Both the position numbers and the translations under genes were made by a program. Below the pieces are notes generated by a model, which saw only the letters and a program-made list of their open reading frames with translations, did not search any database and had not been told where the DNA came from. This document shows, piece by piece, positions 53,172-61,147 of a stretch of DNA of 64,000 nucleotides (within the stretch, counting starts at the first letter, position 1; every line of letters starts with the position of its first letter). The DNA is from Filimonas sp. (lineage in GTDB: Bacteria > Bacteroidota > Bacteroidia > Chitinophagales > Chitinophagaceae): NCBI GenBank assembly GCA_017306865.1, contig JAFKHH010000015.1, positions 124,001 to 188,000 of the forward strand, read 5' to 3'.

Positions 53172-54398
53172 ATGAAGAAGATCATACTCTATATCGCCAT
53201 AGGTGTTGCAGTTGTTGTAGCTGTGTTGCTGATCCCTGTAAGAAATCAGCAACGGTTCAATTCGAAAATCACATTAGGTGTAAAAGATAAAATACCATAC
53301 GGAACATATGCATCAAACGCAATTCTGACACAATTGTTTCCTGGTGTTAAAGTAACGGAAAATCATAAACCGCTGAGTGAATGGAATAGGGCAGAACTGG
53401 ACTCCGGCAGGCAAATATTAATAATCGTGACCAAAGCCTTTGATCCGTCAGAAGAAGACCTGGATTATCTCACGGGCTTTGCCCAGAGAGGCAACAGTGT
53501 TTTCATTAGTGCGATGGCTATGAATGGGAACGCGCGTGAATTCTTTAAAGTACGTCAGCGTTTTGAAGGCGATTATTTCGAGGCAAATGTAGACCCGGGT
53601 TTCAGGCTGTTTGATTCTTTTGCCGTAAAGCTGGATACCGCTACGTTTGAGCAACCCCATACGTTTGGGTTTCCCGGTATGTACTATGATAACTATTTCC
53701 GTGAATATGATACCTCTATTGCATATGCCATAGGCTATACAAAAAATGAGCAGCCGAATATGCTTGCGTTCAATACATTCAAAGGGTCGATCTATTTACA
53801 ATCAACCCCGGTATCATTTACCAACCTGTTTGTATTGCACCAGGACAATTACAAGTATATAGAGCGCATAGCATCCTTGTTCCCCGAAAACCCCAAGCGT
53901 ATAATCTGGGACCAGTATTACCTGTATAAAAAAGACGATGACCAGAAGGGAGGGAAAGGCGAGGGGCTGTTATCTGTGATCTTACAGTATCCGAATTTCC
54001 AATGGGCGTTCTGGCTGGCGCTTTTATTCCTTGCGTTATATATAATAACAGAGATCCGTCGCAGGCAACGGATAGTGCCTGAGTATGGCAAACCGGCTAA
54101 TGAATACATGGAATTTGTGTCTACTATAGGTAAATTGTATTACGAGAAAGGCGATCATCAGAACCTGGGAGAAAAAATGATCCAGTTCTTCCTGGAGTAT
54201 GTACGCCAAAAGTATAAGCTGAACACACAGTTCATTAACGCGGATTTTGCGCATGCACTGGCTGTAAAAACAGCGATAGGGAAAGAGCTGGCAGATAATA
54301 TAGTAACACAGATACACCAGACTCAGATAGGCGCTATTAATGCCGACGAGTTAAAACAATTGTACGATCTTTTAGAAACTTTTTATAAAAAAGCCTGA
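53172..54398 (+). CDS. DUF4350-domain membrane protein
   Basis: A 408-residue protein: N-terminal anchor (about 5-22), DUF4350 region (about 35-230, with YGTYASNAILTQLFPG), a second helix (about 277-293, WAFWLALLFLALYII) and a soluble C-terminal part (about 305-408). Its close fit in the chain (4 bases from the previous stop, 2 bases before the MoxR start) supports a complex or pathway shared with its neighbours. Confidence 0.85.
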   Translation: MKKIILYIAIGVAVVVAVLLIPVRNQQRFNSKITLGVKDKIPYGTYASNAILTQLFPGVKVTENHKPLSEWNRAELDSGRQILIIVTKAFDPSEEDLDYLTGFAQRGNSVFISAMAMNGNAREFFKVRQRFEGDYFEANVDPGFRLFDSFAVKLDTATFEQPHTFGFPGMYYDNYFREYDTSIAYAIGYTKNEQPNMLAFNTFKGSIYLQSTPVSFTNLFVLHQDNYKYIERIASLFPENPKRIIWDQYYLYKKDDDQKGGKGEGLLSVILQYPNFQWAFWLALLFLALYIITEIRRRQRIVPEYGKPANEYMEFVSTIGKLYYEKGDHQNLGEKMIQFFLEYVRQKYKLNTQFINADFAHALAVKTAIGKELADNIVTQIHQTQIGAINADELKQLYDLLETFYKKA

Positions 54399-54400
54399 TT

Positions 54401-55381
54401 ATGGAAGATGAAACACTCTTTGAACAACGCATTGACGTAAGTGAGCTTAGTAAAGCTGTAGCAAATCTGCAAACAGAAATAAGAAAGGTGATTGTGGGGC
54501 AGGATGAAATGGTGCAACTGATCATCACCGCTATCATTGCAGATGGTCACGTATTGATAGAGGGCGTACCCGGCGTTGCAAAAACGCTTGCTGCCAAGCT
54601 GGTATCTAAAAGCTTGCAAACCGCGTTTAGCCGTATACAGTTTACACCAGACCTGATGCCAAGTGATGTGTTGGGAACCAATATATTTAATCCCGGCAGC
54701 GGTCATTTTGAATTTAAGAAAGGCCCGGTGTTTAGCAATATTGTGCTGATAGATGAGATCAACCGTGCCCCGGCAAAAACACAGTCGGCATTGTTTGAGG
54801 TAATGGAAGAGCGCCAGGTAACGATAGACGGAACCAGCCATAAAATGAAAAACCCTTTTATGGTGTTGGCTACACAAAACCCGATAGAGCAGGAAGGAAC
54901 CTATCGTTTACCGGAAGCACAGTTAGATCGTTTTATTTTTAAAATAAAAGTGCCTTACCCGTCAGAAGCGGATGAGGTAACGATCCTGCAACGCTTTCAC
55001 CAGTTAGACAATGATGGTAAAATAGAAGTGGTAAATGCAGTGCTGAATGCGGATGAGATAGTGCATTTGCGCCAGTTGGCCAGGAAGATCATTGTGGAGG
55101 ATAAATTGTTGTCATTCATTGCTAAGATCATCACCGCCACGCGTAATGATAAAGCCATATACCTGGGGGCATCACCAAGAGCCTCACTTGCTATACTGCA
55201 GGCTGCAAAAGCAACGGCAGCAATAGCCGGCAGGGATTTTATTACACCAGATGATATCATTTTTGTAGCTGTACCGGTATTGCGTCACCGTATTATACTT
55301 ACACCGGAAAAAGAAATGGAAGGTGTAAGCGAAGATGAAGTGATCAACAAAATTGTGCATTCAATAGAAGTGCCGAGGTAG
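54401..55381 (+). CDS. MoxR family AAA+ ATPase
   Basis: A 326-residue MoxR ATPase: Walker A GVPGVAKT at 55-62, Walker B VLIDEINRAPAKTQSALFEVMEE, sensor part LATQNPIEQEGTYRLPEAQLDRF. These act as chaperones or metal-insertion factors and often work with a DUF58 partner. The partner follows 141 bases on, beyond a hairpin repeat. Confidence 0.93.
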   Translation: MEDETLFEQRIDVSELSKAVANLQTEIRKVIVGQDEMVQLIITAIIADGHVLIEGVPGVAKTLAAKLVSKSLQTAFSRIQFTPDLMPSDVLGTNIFNPGSGHFEFKKGPVFSNIVLIDEINRAPAKTQSALFEVMEERQVTIDGTSHKMKNPFMVLATQNPIEQEGTYRLPEAQLDRFIFKIKVPYPSEADEVTILQRFHQLDNDGKIEVVNAVLNADEIVHLRQLARKIIVEDKLLSFIAKIITATRNDKAIYLGASPRASLAILQAAKATAAIAGRDFITPDDIIFVAVPVLRHRIILTPEKEMEGVSEDEVINKIVHSIEVPR

Positions 55382-55386
55382 GGGAA

Positions 55387-55496
55387 TGTTTAATTGTTGC
55401 ATTGTTTACTTGTTCTATTGTTAAGGCCGAAGTAGAAATCATACAATACGCTAGTCATTTAACAATATAACCATGTAACCATACAACAATTAAACA
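55387..55496. repeat. hairpin repeat inside the operon (TGTTTAATTGTTG arms)
   Basis: TGTTTAATTGTTG (55387-55399) pairs with CAACAATTAAACA (55484-55496) with several ATTGTT/AACAAT words between. It separates moxR-like and DUF58 genes and could lower downstream expression. Confidence 0.7.
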
Positions 55497-55522
55497 ATAC
55501 AACCATATAACAATGCATTAAT

Positions 55523-56863
55523 ATGAAACAATCCCAATCGGGCATGTCATTTTATTTCTCCCGGCTTTTTTATATTGCCGGCGGAGGTATTATTGCGCTC
55601 TTTATATTGGCCTTTTTCTGGCCGCAACTGGAACTGGTTGCGCGTGTTGCATTGCTTGGATTAGGGTTGGCTACATTAATAGACTTTCTGCTCGTATTTG
55701 CTAAACGGATACCTGTTACCGCTACCCGCATTACGGGAGAACGGTTTAGCAACGGCGATGAAAATAAAGTAACAATTCATGTACGCAATCATCTGAACTA
55801 TACCGTGCATCTGTTTGTGGTAGATGAACTGCCGGTACAGTTTCAGCAGGAAAACAGCGAGCATAAACTGGCTGTCTCTGGTTCTGGTGAAAGCCAGCTT
55901 ACTTACTGGCTAAAACCAACAGAACGGGGCGCGTATAATTTTGGCGTCATCAATTTATTTTTTACCGGCCCGCTAAATATGATTTCCCGCCGCATCAGGG
56001 CAGGCGAAGAAAAAGAAGTGGCCACTTATCCATCCTTTATACAGATGCGCCGGTATCACCTGCTTGCTGTTACCAACCAGCAAATGGAAATTGGTTCAAG
56101 GCGCCTGCGCAAAGTAGGTAACAGCCTGGAGTTTGAACACATTAAGGAATATGTGTTGGGGGATGATTACCGTACCATCAACTGGCAGGCTACCGCGCGT
56201 AAGAATGCGCTGATGGTGAATAACTATATGGATGAACGTAGCCAGCAGGTGATCTGTGTAATAGATAAAGGGCGTACTATGAAGATGCCTTTTGATGGTA
56301 TGACCTTACTGGACTATGCTGTAAATGCTTCGCTGGTGCTGAGTAACATTGTGCTGGTGAAACAGGATAAGGCAGGTGTGTTGACTTTTGGTAAGAAGAC
56401 TGACAGCCTTATTACACCAGACAGGAAAGCGTCGCAGATAGGCCTGATACTGGAAGGCCTGTACAGGCAAACGACAGATTTCCTGGATAGCGATTTTGAT
56501 TCATTATATGCCAATATCCGGTATAAGGTAAAGCAGCGTAGTTTGCTGATCCTGTTCACCAATTTTGAAAGCATGTATGGCATGGAACGGCAACTGCCTT
56601 ATTTGAAAAAAATAGCCAGTCACCATGCGTTGCTCGTTGTGTTTTTTGAGAATGCCGAGCTGGCAGATTTCATTAATAAAAAAGCTACTACTACAGAAGG
56701 TATTTATACACAAACCATCGCCCAGAAGTTTGCTTTTGAAAAGAAGCAAATTGTGAAGGAATTGCAGAAGCACGGCATTATGTCGCTGCTGACAGAACCC
56801 AAGAAGCTATCCGCAAACGTGATCAATAAATATTTAGAGATAAAAGCGAGACAGATTTTGTAG
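55523..56863 (+). CDS. DUF58-domain protein
   Basis: A 446-residue protein with two N-terminal membrane helices (about 14-34 and 39-55) and a DUF58 domain containing the hallmark EYVLGDDYRTINWQATARKN (about 210-229). A von Willebrand-like part follows (VICVIDKGRTMKMPFDG). MoxR and DUF58 partners form metal-dependent chaperone-like systems in other bacteria; substrate here is unknown. This is the last gene of the operon. Confidence 0.88.
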   Translation: MKQSQSGMSFYFSRLFYIAGGGIIALFILAFFWPQLELVARVALLGLGLATLIDFLLVFAKRIPVTATRITGERFSNGDENKVTIHVRNHLNYTVHLFVVDELPVQFQQENSEHKLAVSGSGESQLTYWLKPTERGAYNFGVINLFFTGPLNMISRRIRAGEEKEVATYPSFIQMRRYHLLAVTNQQMEIGSRRLRKVGNSLEFEHIKEYVLGDDYRTINWQATARKNALMVNNYMDERSQQVICVIDKGRTMKMPFDGMTLLDYAVNASLVLSNIVLVKQDKAGVLTFGKKTDSLITPDRKASQIGLILEGLYRQTTDFLDSDFDSLYANIRYKVKQRSLLILFTNFESMYGMERQLPYLKKIASHHALLVVFFENAELADFINKKATTTEGIYTQTIAQKFAFEKKQIVKELQKHGIMSLLTEPKKLSANVINKYLEIKARQIL

Positions 56864-56877
56864 AGACGATCATGTGT

Positions 56878-57019
56878 GATGTTAGATGTACGATGTTAGA
56901 ACTTTCAGCCGCTTGTTTAATTGTTAAATGGCTATATGGTTAAATTGTTTTTTATTAACCATATAGCCATTTAACAATTTGGCATATATCAAACATATTT
57001 ATATCGTACATCTAACATC
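56878..57019. repeat. nested hairpin repeat, fullest copy (outer 17-bp, inner 25-bp arms)
   Basis: Outer arms 56878-56894 / 57003-57019 (GATGTTAGATGTACGAT) and inner arms 56919-56943 / 56955-56979, both perfect. The inner element is the same as at 45802-45856, so two elements appear nested as one unit. Confidence 0.9.
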
Positions 57020-57026
57020 GTACATC

Positions 57027-57851
57027 CTAATACCCATTCTTCGTAAAGAACTCTCTAAAATATAGTAACTGATATTTCAGTGAGTTTTGCCAGTATTTCC
57101 AGTCGTGTTTGCCCGGACGTTCAGTATAGTCGTGTGGTATTTTTAGTTTCAGCATTTTCTGGTGCGCAGCACGGCTCATCTCTATTACAAAGTCGTCTAC
57201 ACCACAGTCCATAATGATAGCGAGTGAATCTTTTGGATAATGCTCCATCTCATACATTACAGAATAGCGGTTATACAATTCCGTATTCGTAGTGTCTCCC
57301 AGCAGTTTTTGCATATCATATCCTTTTTTGATCATACTGATGACCATAGCGCCACTCATGCTGCCACAAGCACCAAAATAGTCTGCATGCCTGAAGCCAA
57401 GGTATAAACCACCATGACCGCCCATACTCAGGCCCGTAATAGCACGTGCTTTCCTGTCCTGGATAGTTCTGTAGTTTTGTTCTATATAAGCGGGAATTTC
57501 TACTGCTACGTTTGTTTCATATCGCATAGTCGGATCAACCGGGCTGTCGAAATACCAACTGCTAAATGCGCCGTCCGGGCATACAATAATGAGGTTATAC
57601 TGGTCTGCCAGCGTTTGCACTTCAGGCACTTTCTTTACCCAGTTGTTATAAGAGCCGCTATAGCCATGCAACAGGTAAACAACAGGGAATTTTTGTGTGC
57701 TGTTACTGGCATAGCTGTTGGGTTTTACAACTACACATTTAACGTCCTTATTCATACTCGCGCTATGAATAAGCGCCGTATCTACAGACGCTGCATTCGC
57801 TACAGAATAGCTGAGGGCAAAACCTGCTAAAAGGGTAAGCATTTTTTTCAT
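57027..57851 (-). CDS. secreted esterase (alpha/beta hydrolase, esterase D / feruloyl-esterase-like)
   Basis: A 274-residue exported hydrolase: signal (MKKMLTLLAGFALSYS to ANA, about 1-20), a putative oxyanion part (VVYLLHGYSGSYNNW), nucleophile elbow GLSMGGHGG with the catalytic Ser, and a C-terminal His in KHDWKYW. The family includes S-formylglutathione hydrolases and carbohydrate esterase 1 enzymes. The signal peptide points to extracellular or periplasmic ester substrates. Met at 57851 starts the signal peptide. Gene stands alone. Confidence 0.9.
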   Translation of the reverse strand: MKKMLTLLAGFALSYSVANAASVDTALIHSASMNKDVKCVVVKPNSYASNSTQKFPVVYLLHGYSGSYNNWVKKVPEVQTLADQYNLIIVCPDGAFSSWYFDSPVDPTMRYETNVAVEIPAYIEQNYRTIQDRKARAITGLSMGGHGGLYLGFRHADYFGACGSMSGAMVISMIKKGYDMQKLLGDTTNTELYNRYSVMYEMEHYPKDSLAIIMDCGVDDFVIEMSRAAHQKMLKLKIPHDYTERPGKHDWKYWQNSLKYQLLYFREFFTKNGY

Positions 57852-58218
57852 GTAGGAAGTGGTTTTATACGAAAATAGGGTAATTGTGAAATTGTAGAAT
57901 TGTTTTATTGTTAGGAAAACCGCAGCGATTTGAAATTTGAGATTTGAAATGAAGCTCCAAAAGTTCATTAGGAAATACGAAGCATTTCCCCTCCTTTGTG
58001 CGCTATGTTCTCTGCGAAAAGCCAGGCATAGCTATTACTTTATAGAAATAAACAAATCCTATGTGTTTAAACAAATTCCCTTCGATCAATAACAATGCAA
58101 CCATTTAACCATGTAACAATTCAGCCATTCAGCCACGCAACCCCGTATCCATAATTCATTTGCTTATTTCAATTAAAGTATTATTTTTGATATCAAAATA
58201 ATATCAAAACGGTATTTT
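57852..58218. other. 367-base repeat-rich gap before the second SPFH gene
   Basis: It has a TTTGAGATTT-family word (57930-57950), a degraded module resembling part of 40150-40310 (GCGCTATG...TCTCTG...CATAGCTATTA words), a CCATTTAACCATGTAACAATTC tail in part, and the TGATATCA palindrome described below. Confidence 0.65.
58185..58209 (+). promoter_or_regulatory. possible operator TTTTGATATCAAAA plus half-site
   Basis: A 14-base perfect palindrome (58185-58198) with a further ATATCAAAA half-site (58201-58209), 10 bases before the SPFH start. Place and symmetry fit a repressor site; the ribbon-helix-helix protein encoded downstream is a candidate binder. Confidence 0.45.
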
Positions 58219-59097
58219 ATGGAAAAGATCATTAAACCCATATCTGGCTTTGCCGCCTTATTAGGAGGGCTGGCCTGTATTGCTGCTGCTATTGCGTCTC
58301 TCGTAGGTGCTATCGATCGGGAAGGGATAAGTAATCCCTTGCTCGCCGTATTAGCCGGAATCCTCTTTCTTGCCGCTATATTTTTACTAAAAGGGATAAA
58401 GGTGATTAATCCCAATCACTCCCGTGTATGTGTGTTTTTTGGTAAATATGCAGGCACGGTTAAAGAAAATGGCCTGATCTGGCTGAATCCTTTTTATACA
58501 ACATTCCGCATTTCGTTGCGTGCACAAAACCTGAACGGACAAACGCTGAAGGTGAACGATAAAATGGGTAACCCGATAGAGATTGCCTCAGTAATAGTGT
58601 GGGAGGTAAAAGATACTTATAAGGCTGGTTTTGAAGTAGCCGACTACCAGCAGTATGTACAGATCCAGAGTGAGGCTGCTGTAAGACATTTGGCAACCAC
58701 TTGCCCATACGACAGAATGGAGGATGAGAATGCAGAAGTAACGCTTCGCGATGGTGCGGATAAAGTAGTAGAGATGCTGGAACTGGAGCTGAATGAGCGT
58801 TTGGCCCCAGCAGGTATCGTTGTAAGAGAAGCGCGTATCAGCCACCTGGCTTATGCACCGGAAATAGCCGGCGCTATGCTGCAAAGACAACAGGCAACAG
58901 CAATTGTTGCAGCAAGATTTAAAATAGTGGAAGGTGCCGTAGGTATGGTAGAGTTGGCGCTGGAAGAACTATCCAAAAAACAGATCGTAAACCTGGATGA
59001 AGAGCGAAAAGCCGCAATGGTAAGTAACCTGATGGTGGTACTTTGCGGTGAAAAAGCGGCTACGCCTGTGCTGAATACAGGAACGTTATATAATTAA
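58219..59097 (+). CDS. SPFH-domain membrane protein (second)
   Basis: A 292-residue protein with two hydrophobic segments at the start (about 10-30, 41-58), an SPFH domain (about 65-230, with NPNHSRVCVFFGKYAGTVKENG) and a shorter Ala/Gln tail (MLQRQQATAIVAARF). The two helices before the domain are different from the stomatin-type gene at 21641. In many genomes such a protein is followed by a small ribbon-helix-helix gene, as here at 59178. Confidence 0.88.
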   Translation: MEKIIKPISGFAALLGGLACIAAAIASLVGAIDREGISNPLLAVLAGILFLAAIFLLKGIKVINPNHSRVCVFFGKYAGTVKENGLIWLNPFYTTFRISLRAQNLNGQTLKVNDKMGNPIEIASVIVWEVKDTYKAGFEVADYQQYVQIQSEAAVRHLATTCPYDRMEDENAEVTLRDGADKVVEMLELELNERLAPAGIVVREARISHLAYAPEIAGAMLQRQQATAIVAARFKIVEGAVGMVELALEELSKKQIVNLDEERKAAMVSNLMVVLCGEKAATPVLNTGTLYN

Positions 59098-59171
59098 TTT
59101 GAAATTTGAGATTTAAAATTTGAAATGTAGTAATGTGATCATCTCAAATCTCAAATATCAAATCTTAAATT
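59097..59171. repeat. inverted repeat (TTTGAAATTTGAGATTT family)
   Basis: Left words AATTTGAAATTTGAGATTT (about 59097-59126) face ATCTCAAATCTCAAAT words (59141-59171). It lies between the SPFH and ribbon-helix-helix genes, so it does not block their proposed co-expression but may shape the message. Confidence 0.7.
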
Positions 59172-59177
59172 AAAGAT

Positions 59178-59366
59178 ATGCCTGATAAGAAAAACTTTGT
59201 CCTTCGAATAGATGATGATGTGTACAAGCTGCTGGAGAAGTGGGCTAGTGATGAGTTTCGCAGCGTGAACGGGCAAATAGAATGGCTGATAGATAAAGCA
59301 TTGAAAGAAGCCGGGAGAAAAAAGGAGAATGGTGAGAAACCGGCGGCAAAAGGCAAGAAGGGATAA
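59178..59366 (+). CDS. ribbon-helix-helix (Arc-like) DNA-binding protein
   Basis: A 62-residue protein with an N-terminal beta strand (NFVLRIDDDVYKLLEKWA) and two helices (about 14-50), the Arc/MetJ-type RHH layout, followed by a Lys-rich tail (ENGEKPAAKGKKG). In this family residues in the strand read DNA bases. It may regulate its own operon through the palindrome at 58185, an inference from position only. Confidence 0.8.
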   Translation: MPDKKNFVLRIDDDVYKLLEKWASDEFRSVNGQIEWLIDKALKEAGRKKENGEKPAAKGKKG

Positions 59367-59407
59367 GTGGTTTAATTGTTTGTTTATACTTATTGGGTAA
59401 AACTAGC

Positions 59408-59440
59408 AAACCTATAAGGTTTTTAAAACCTTATAGGTTT
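59408..59440. repeat. palindromic repeat AACCTATAAGGTTTT, longer copy
   Basis: 16-bp arms (59408-59423 / 59425-59440) around one T; same core as 47333-47361. It follows the ribbon-helix-helix gene. Confidence 0.8.
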
Positions 59441-59547
59441 TCGCTTATGTGGCAGGCCTGTTTAAAAGCCATTTTGCCAAGAGCGTGTATCTCAATAAAA
59501 AGCTCAATCCATTCGTTAGTGCTAAAATAATAACAGGGGTAAATTTT

Positions 59548-60885
59548 ATGAATGATCTGGTATTATATACAATAAGAGACATCAAAACAATCTATCCTTT
59601 CCTGCTTGAGCAGGAAGGTTTTAACCTGTATGAGGATTGGAGTGACGATGATCATTTTTTAGTAGCAAAAGATGGGCTGCGTGTAGATGGACATTTTTAT
59701 CTTGACTTCTATGAAGATGAAGCAACTGAATGTCTAAAACAAACATTCCATATTAAAGAAGCTGATACCGTACGTATAGAAGGTATTTTAGTGTTGGGGA
59801 ACTTGGTTGCTACTGGTTCGGTTATTAATGAAGAAGGCGATTATGGCCCGTTCGTTTATATCAAAGGGAATGTCGAATGTCAAAGCTTACTCCTGGGCGG
59901 TGCGTATGTAATACTGGAAGGCAATGTAACTGCCACCGAAGTGGTAATGACGGATTACAATCATGGTTATTGTATGTGTACCGGCACTATAACATCACCC
60001 GTTTTTATTGTAGAAGATCACTATACCAGTTTTGCAGAACGGAACAATTCGCTTTTTTATTACAATTCCCACACAGGTGATCACCCTGCCGAAAATGAGC
60101 TGGAAGAGGATGAAGGCACCGGTGAGGATATTATTCCTGGTGTATTGCGCGCGCATCTTAGTAGTTCTCTTACGCAGGATTATGAAGAGCTGAAAAGAGA
60201 TCTTGCCGCAGGAGAGTGGGTGCTGACAGGGCAAACTAAAACAATAAGAGATGCGGCGTATTGGAAAAAGAAAGTACAGGTAAACTATCGCGACCTGGGT
60301 CGCGTACCGGATGAATATAAAACCCGTGCTTTGTGTATGGAGGCTTTAGGCCAGACATTTTATGCACTGGAATATTTTCCTGACGCGTTTATTGATGAGC
60401 AGCTTTGTGCGCAGGTGGTAGAAAAAGATGGATTCGCACTGCGGGTTATACCCGAAGCGTTTATAACAAAAGAACTTTGTGAGGTAGCAGCGCAAAAAGG
60501 TACTTTAATACAATTTATCCCCGAACGTTTTCTTTCAGAAGAGCTAATTATTACCGCATTAAAAAATAGCGTTCATCAGCCTGACATTAACGATGTACCT
60601 GCAATATTCATCACCAAATCCCTGCTGGTGCAATACGTGCTGATGGGGAAAGGACTTTGGCTGGATAAGGCCTGTAAAGAAAACGATATTGATAAAACAG
60701 ATGTGATTGCAGGTGCTATTGCAACAGGTATTGATTCGTTGGATAACATATTCAGCAATCATTGTAGTGCAGATGCATTTAATTATGCTGCCCGGTTGTA
60801 CAACAAGGCGGAATATGCGCAAACATGGAGCAGTTATATGGACAAGTACAGGAACAAACTGAAACGAATAGGTATAGACGTTTGA
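59548..60885 (+). CDS. unclassified protein with DUF4116-like helical repeats
   Basis: A 445-residue soluble protein. The first half (about 60-190) is beta-rich and looks like a left-handed helix or polymer-forming domain (TVRIEGILVLGNLVATGSV, VYIKGNVECQSLLLGGAYVILEGNV). The second half (about 270-390) has repeated motifs such as YFPDAFIDEQLCAQVVEKDG / VIPEAFITKELCEVAAQKG / FIPERFLSEELIITAL that resemble DUF4116-like repeats. Role unknown. The Met at 59548 is used since the longer frame begins inside the palindrome repeat region. Confidence 0.6.
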   Translation: MNDLVLYTIRDIKTIYPFLLEQEGFNLYEDWSDDDHFLVAKDGLRVDGHFYLDFYEDEATECLKQTFHIKEADTVRIEGILVLGNLVATGSVINEEGDYGPFVYIKGNVECQSLLLGGAYVILEGNVTATEVVMTDYNHGYCMCTGTITSPVFIVEDHYTSFAERNNSLFYYNSHTGDHPAENELEEDEGTGEDIIPGVLRAHLSSSLTQDYEELKRDLAAGEWVLTGQTKTIRDAAYWKKKVQVNYRDLGRVPDEYKTRALCMEALGQTFYALEYFPDAFIDEQLCAQVVEKDGFALRVIPEAFITKELCEVAAQKGTLIQFIPERFLSEELIITALKNSVHQPDINDVPAIFITKSLLVQYVLMGKGLWLDKACKENDIDKTDVIAGAIATGIDSLDNIFSNHCSADAFNYAARLYNKAEYAQTWSSYMDKYRNKLKRIGIDV

Positions 60886-60912
60886 TAAGAGCGAAGGATT
60901 AAGCGCACAGGG

Positions 60913-61036
60913 CAATGTCATTAAGTTAAGAAGCTAACCACAAAGAGCGCAAAGCAATTTCACAAGGGACACAAAGGAAAGCCCTTGTGCCCTTTGTGTT
61001 ACCATTGTGAGCCTTGTGGTTAACTTAATGACATTG
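60913..61036. repeat. inverted repeat with 17-bp perfect outer arms (CAATGTCATTAAGTTAA)
   Basis: Outer arms 60913-60929 and 61020-61036 pair perfectly; an inner CCACAA/TTGTGG and ACAAGGG/CCCTTGT-type pairing continues. One arm carries an 8-base insertion (GAAGCTAA) just inside. Confidence 0.8.
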
Positions 61037-61083
61037 CTCCTCTGCGTTCTTTGCGATATTTTCCTTCCCGAGAAATAAAACAA

Positions 61084-61112
61084 AAAATAGCCGCAACTAG
61101 TGCGGCTATTTT
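61084..61112 (-). terminator. terminator of the M1 peptidase gene
   Basis: AAAATAGCCGCA (61084-61095) / TGCGGCTATTTT (61101-61112), 12-bp stem, ACTAG loop, about 35 bases past the stop codon. Confidence 0.8.
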
Positions 61113-61147
61113 CATAAATCAAAAAATTGGGGGATTTGATTTATTGC

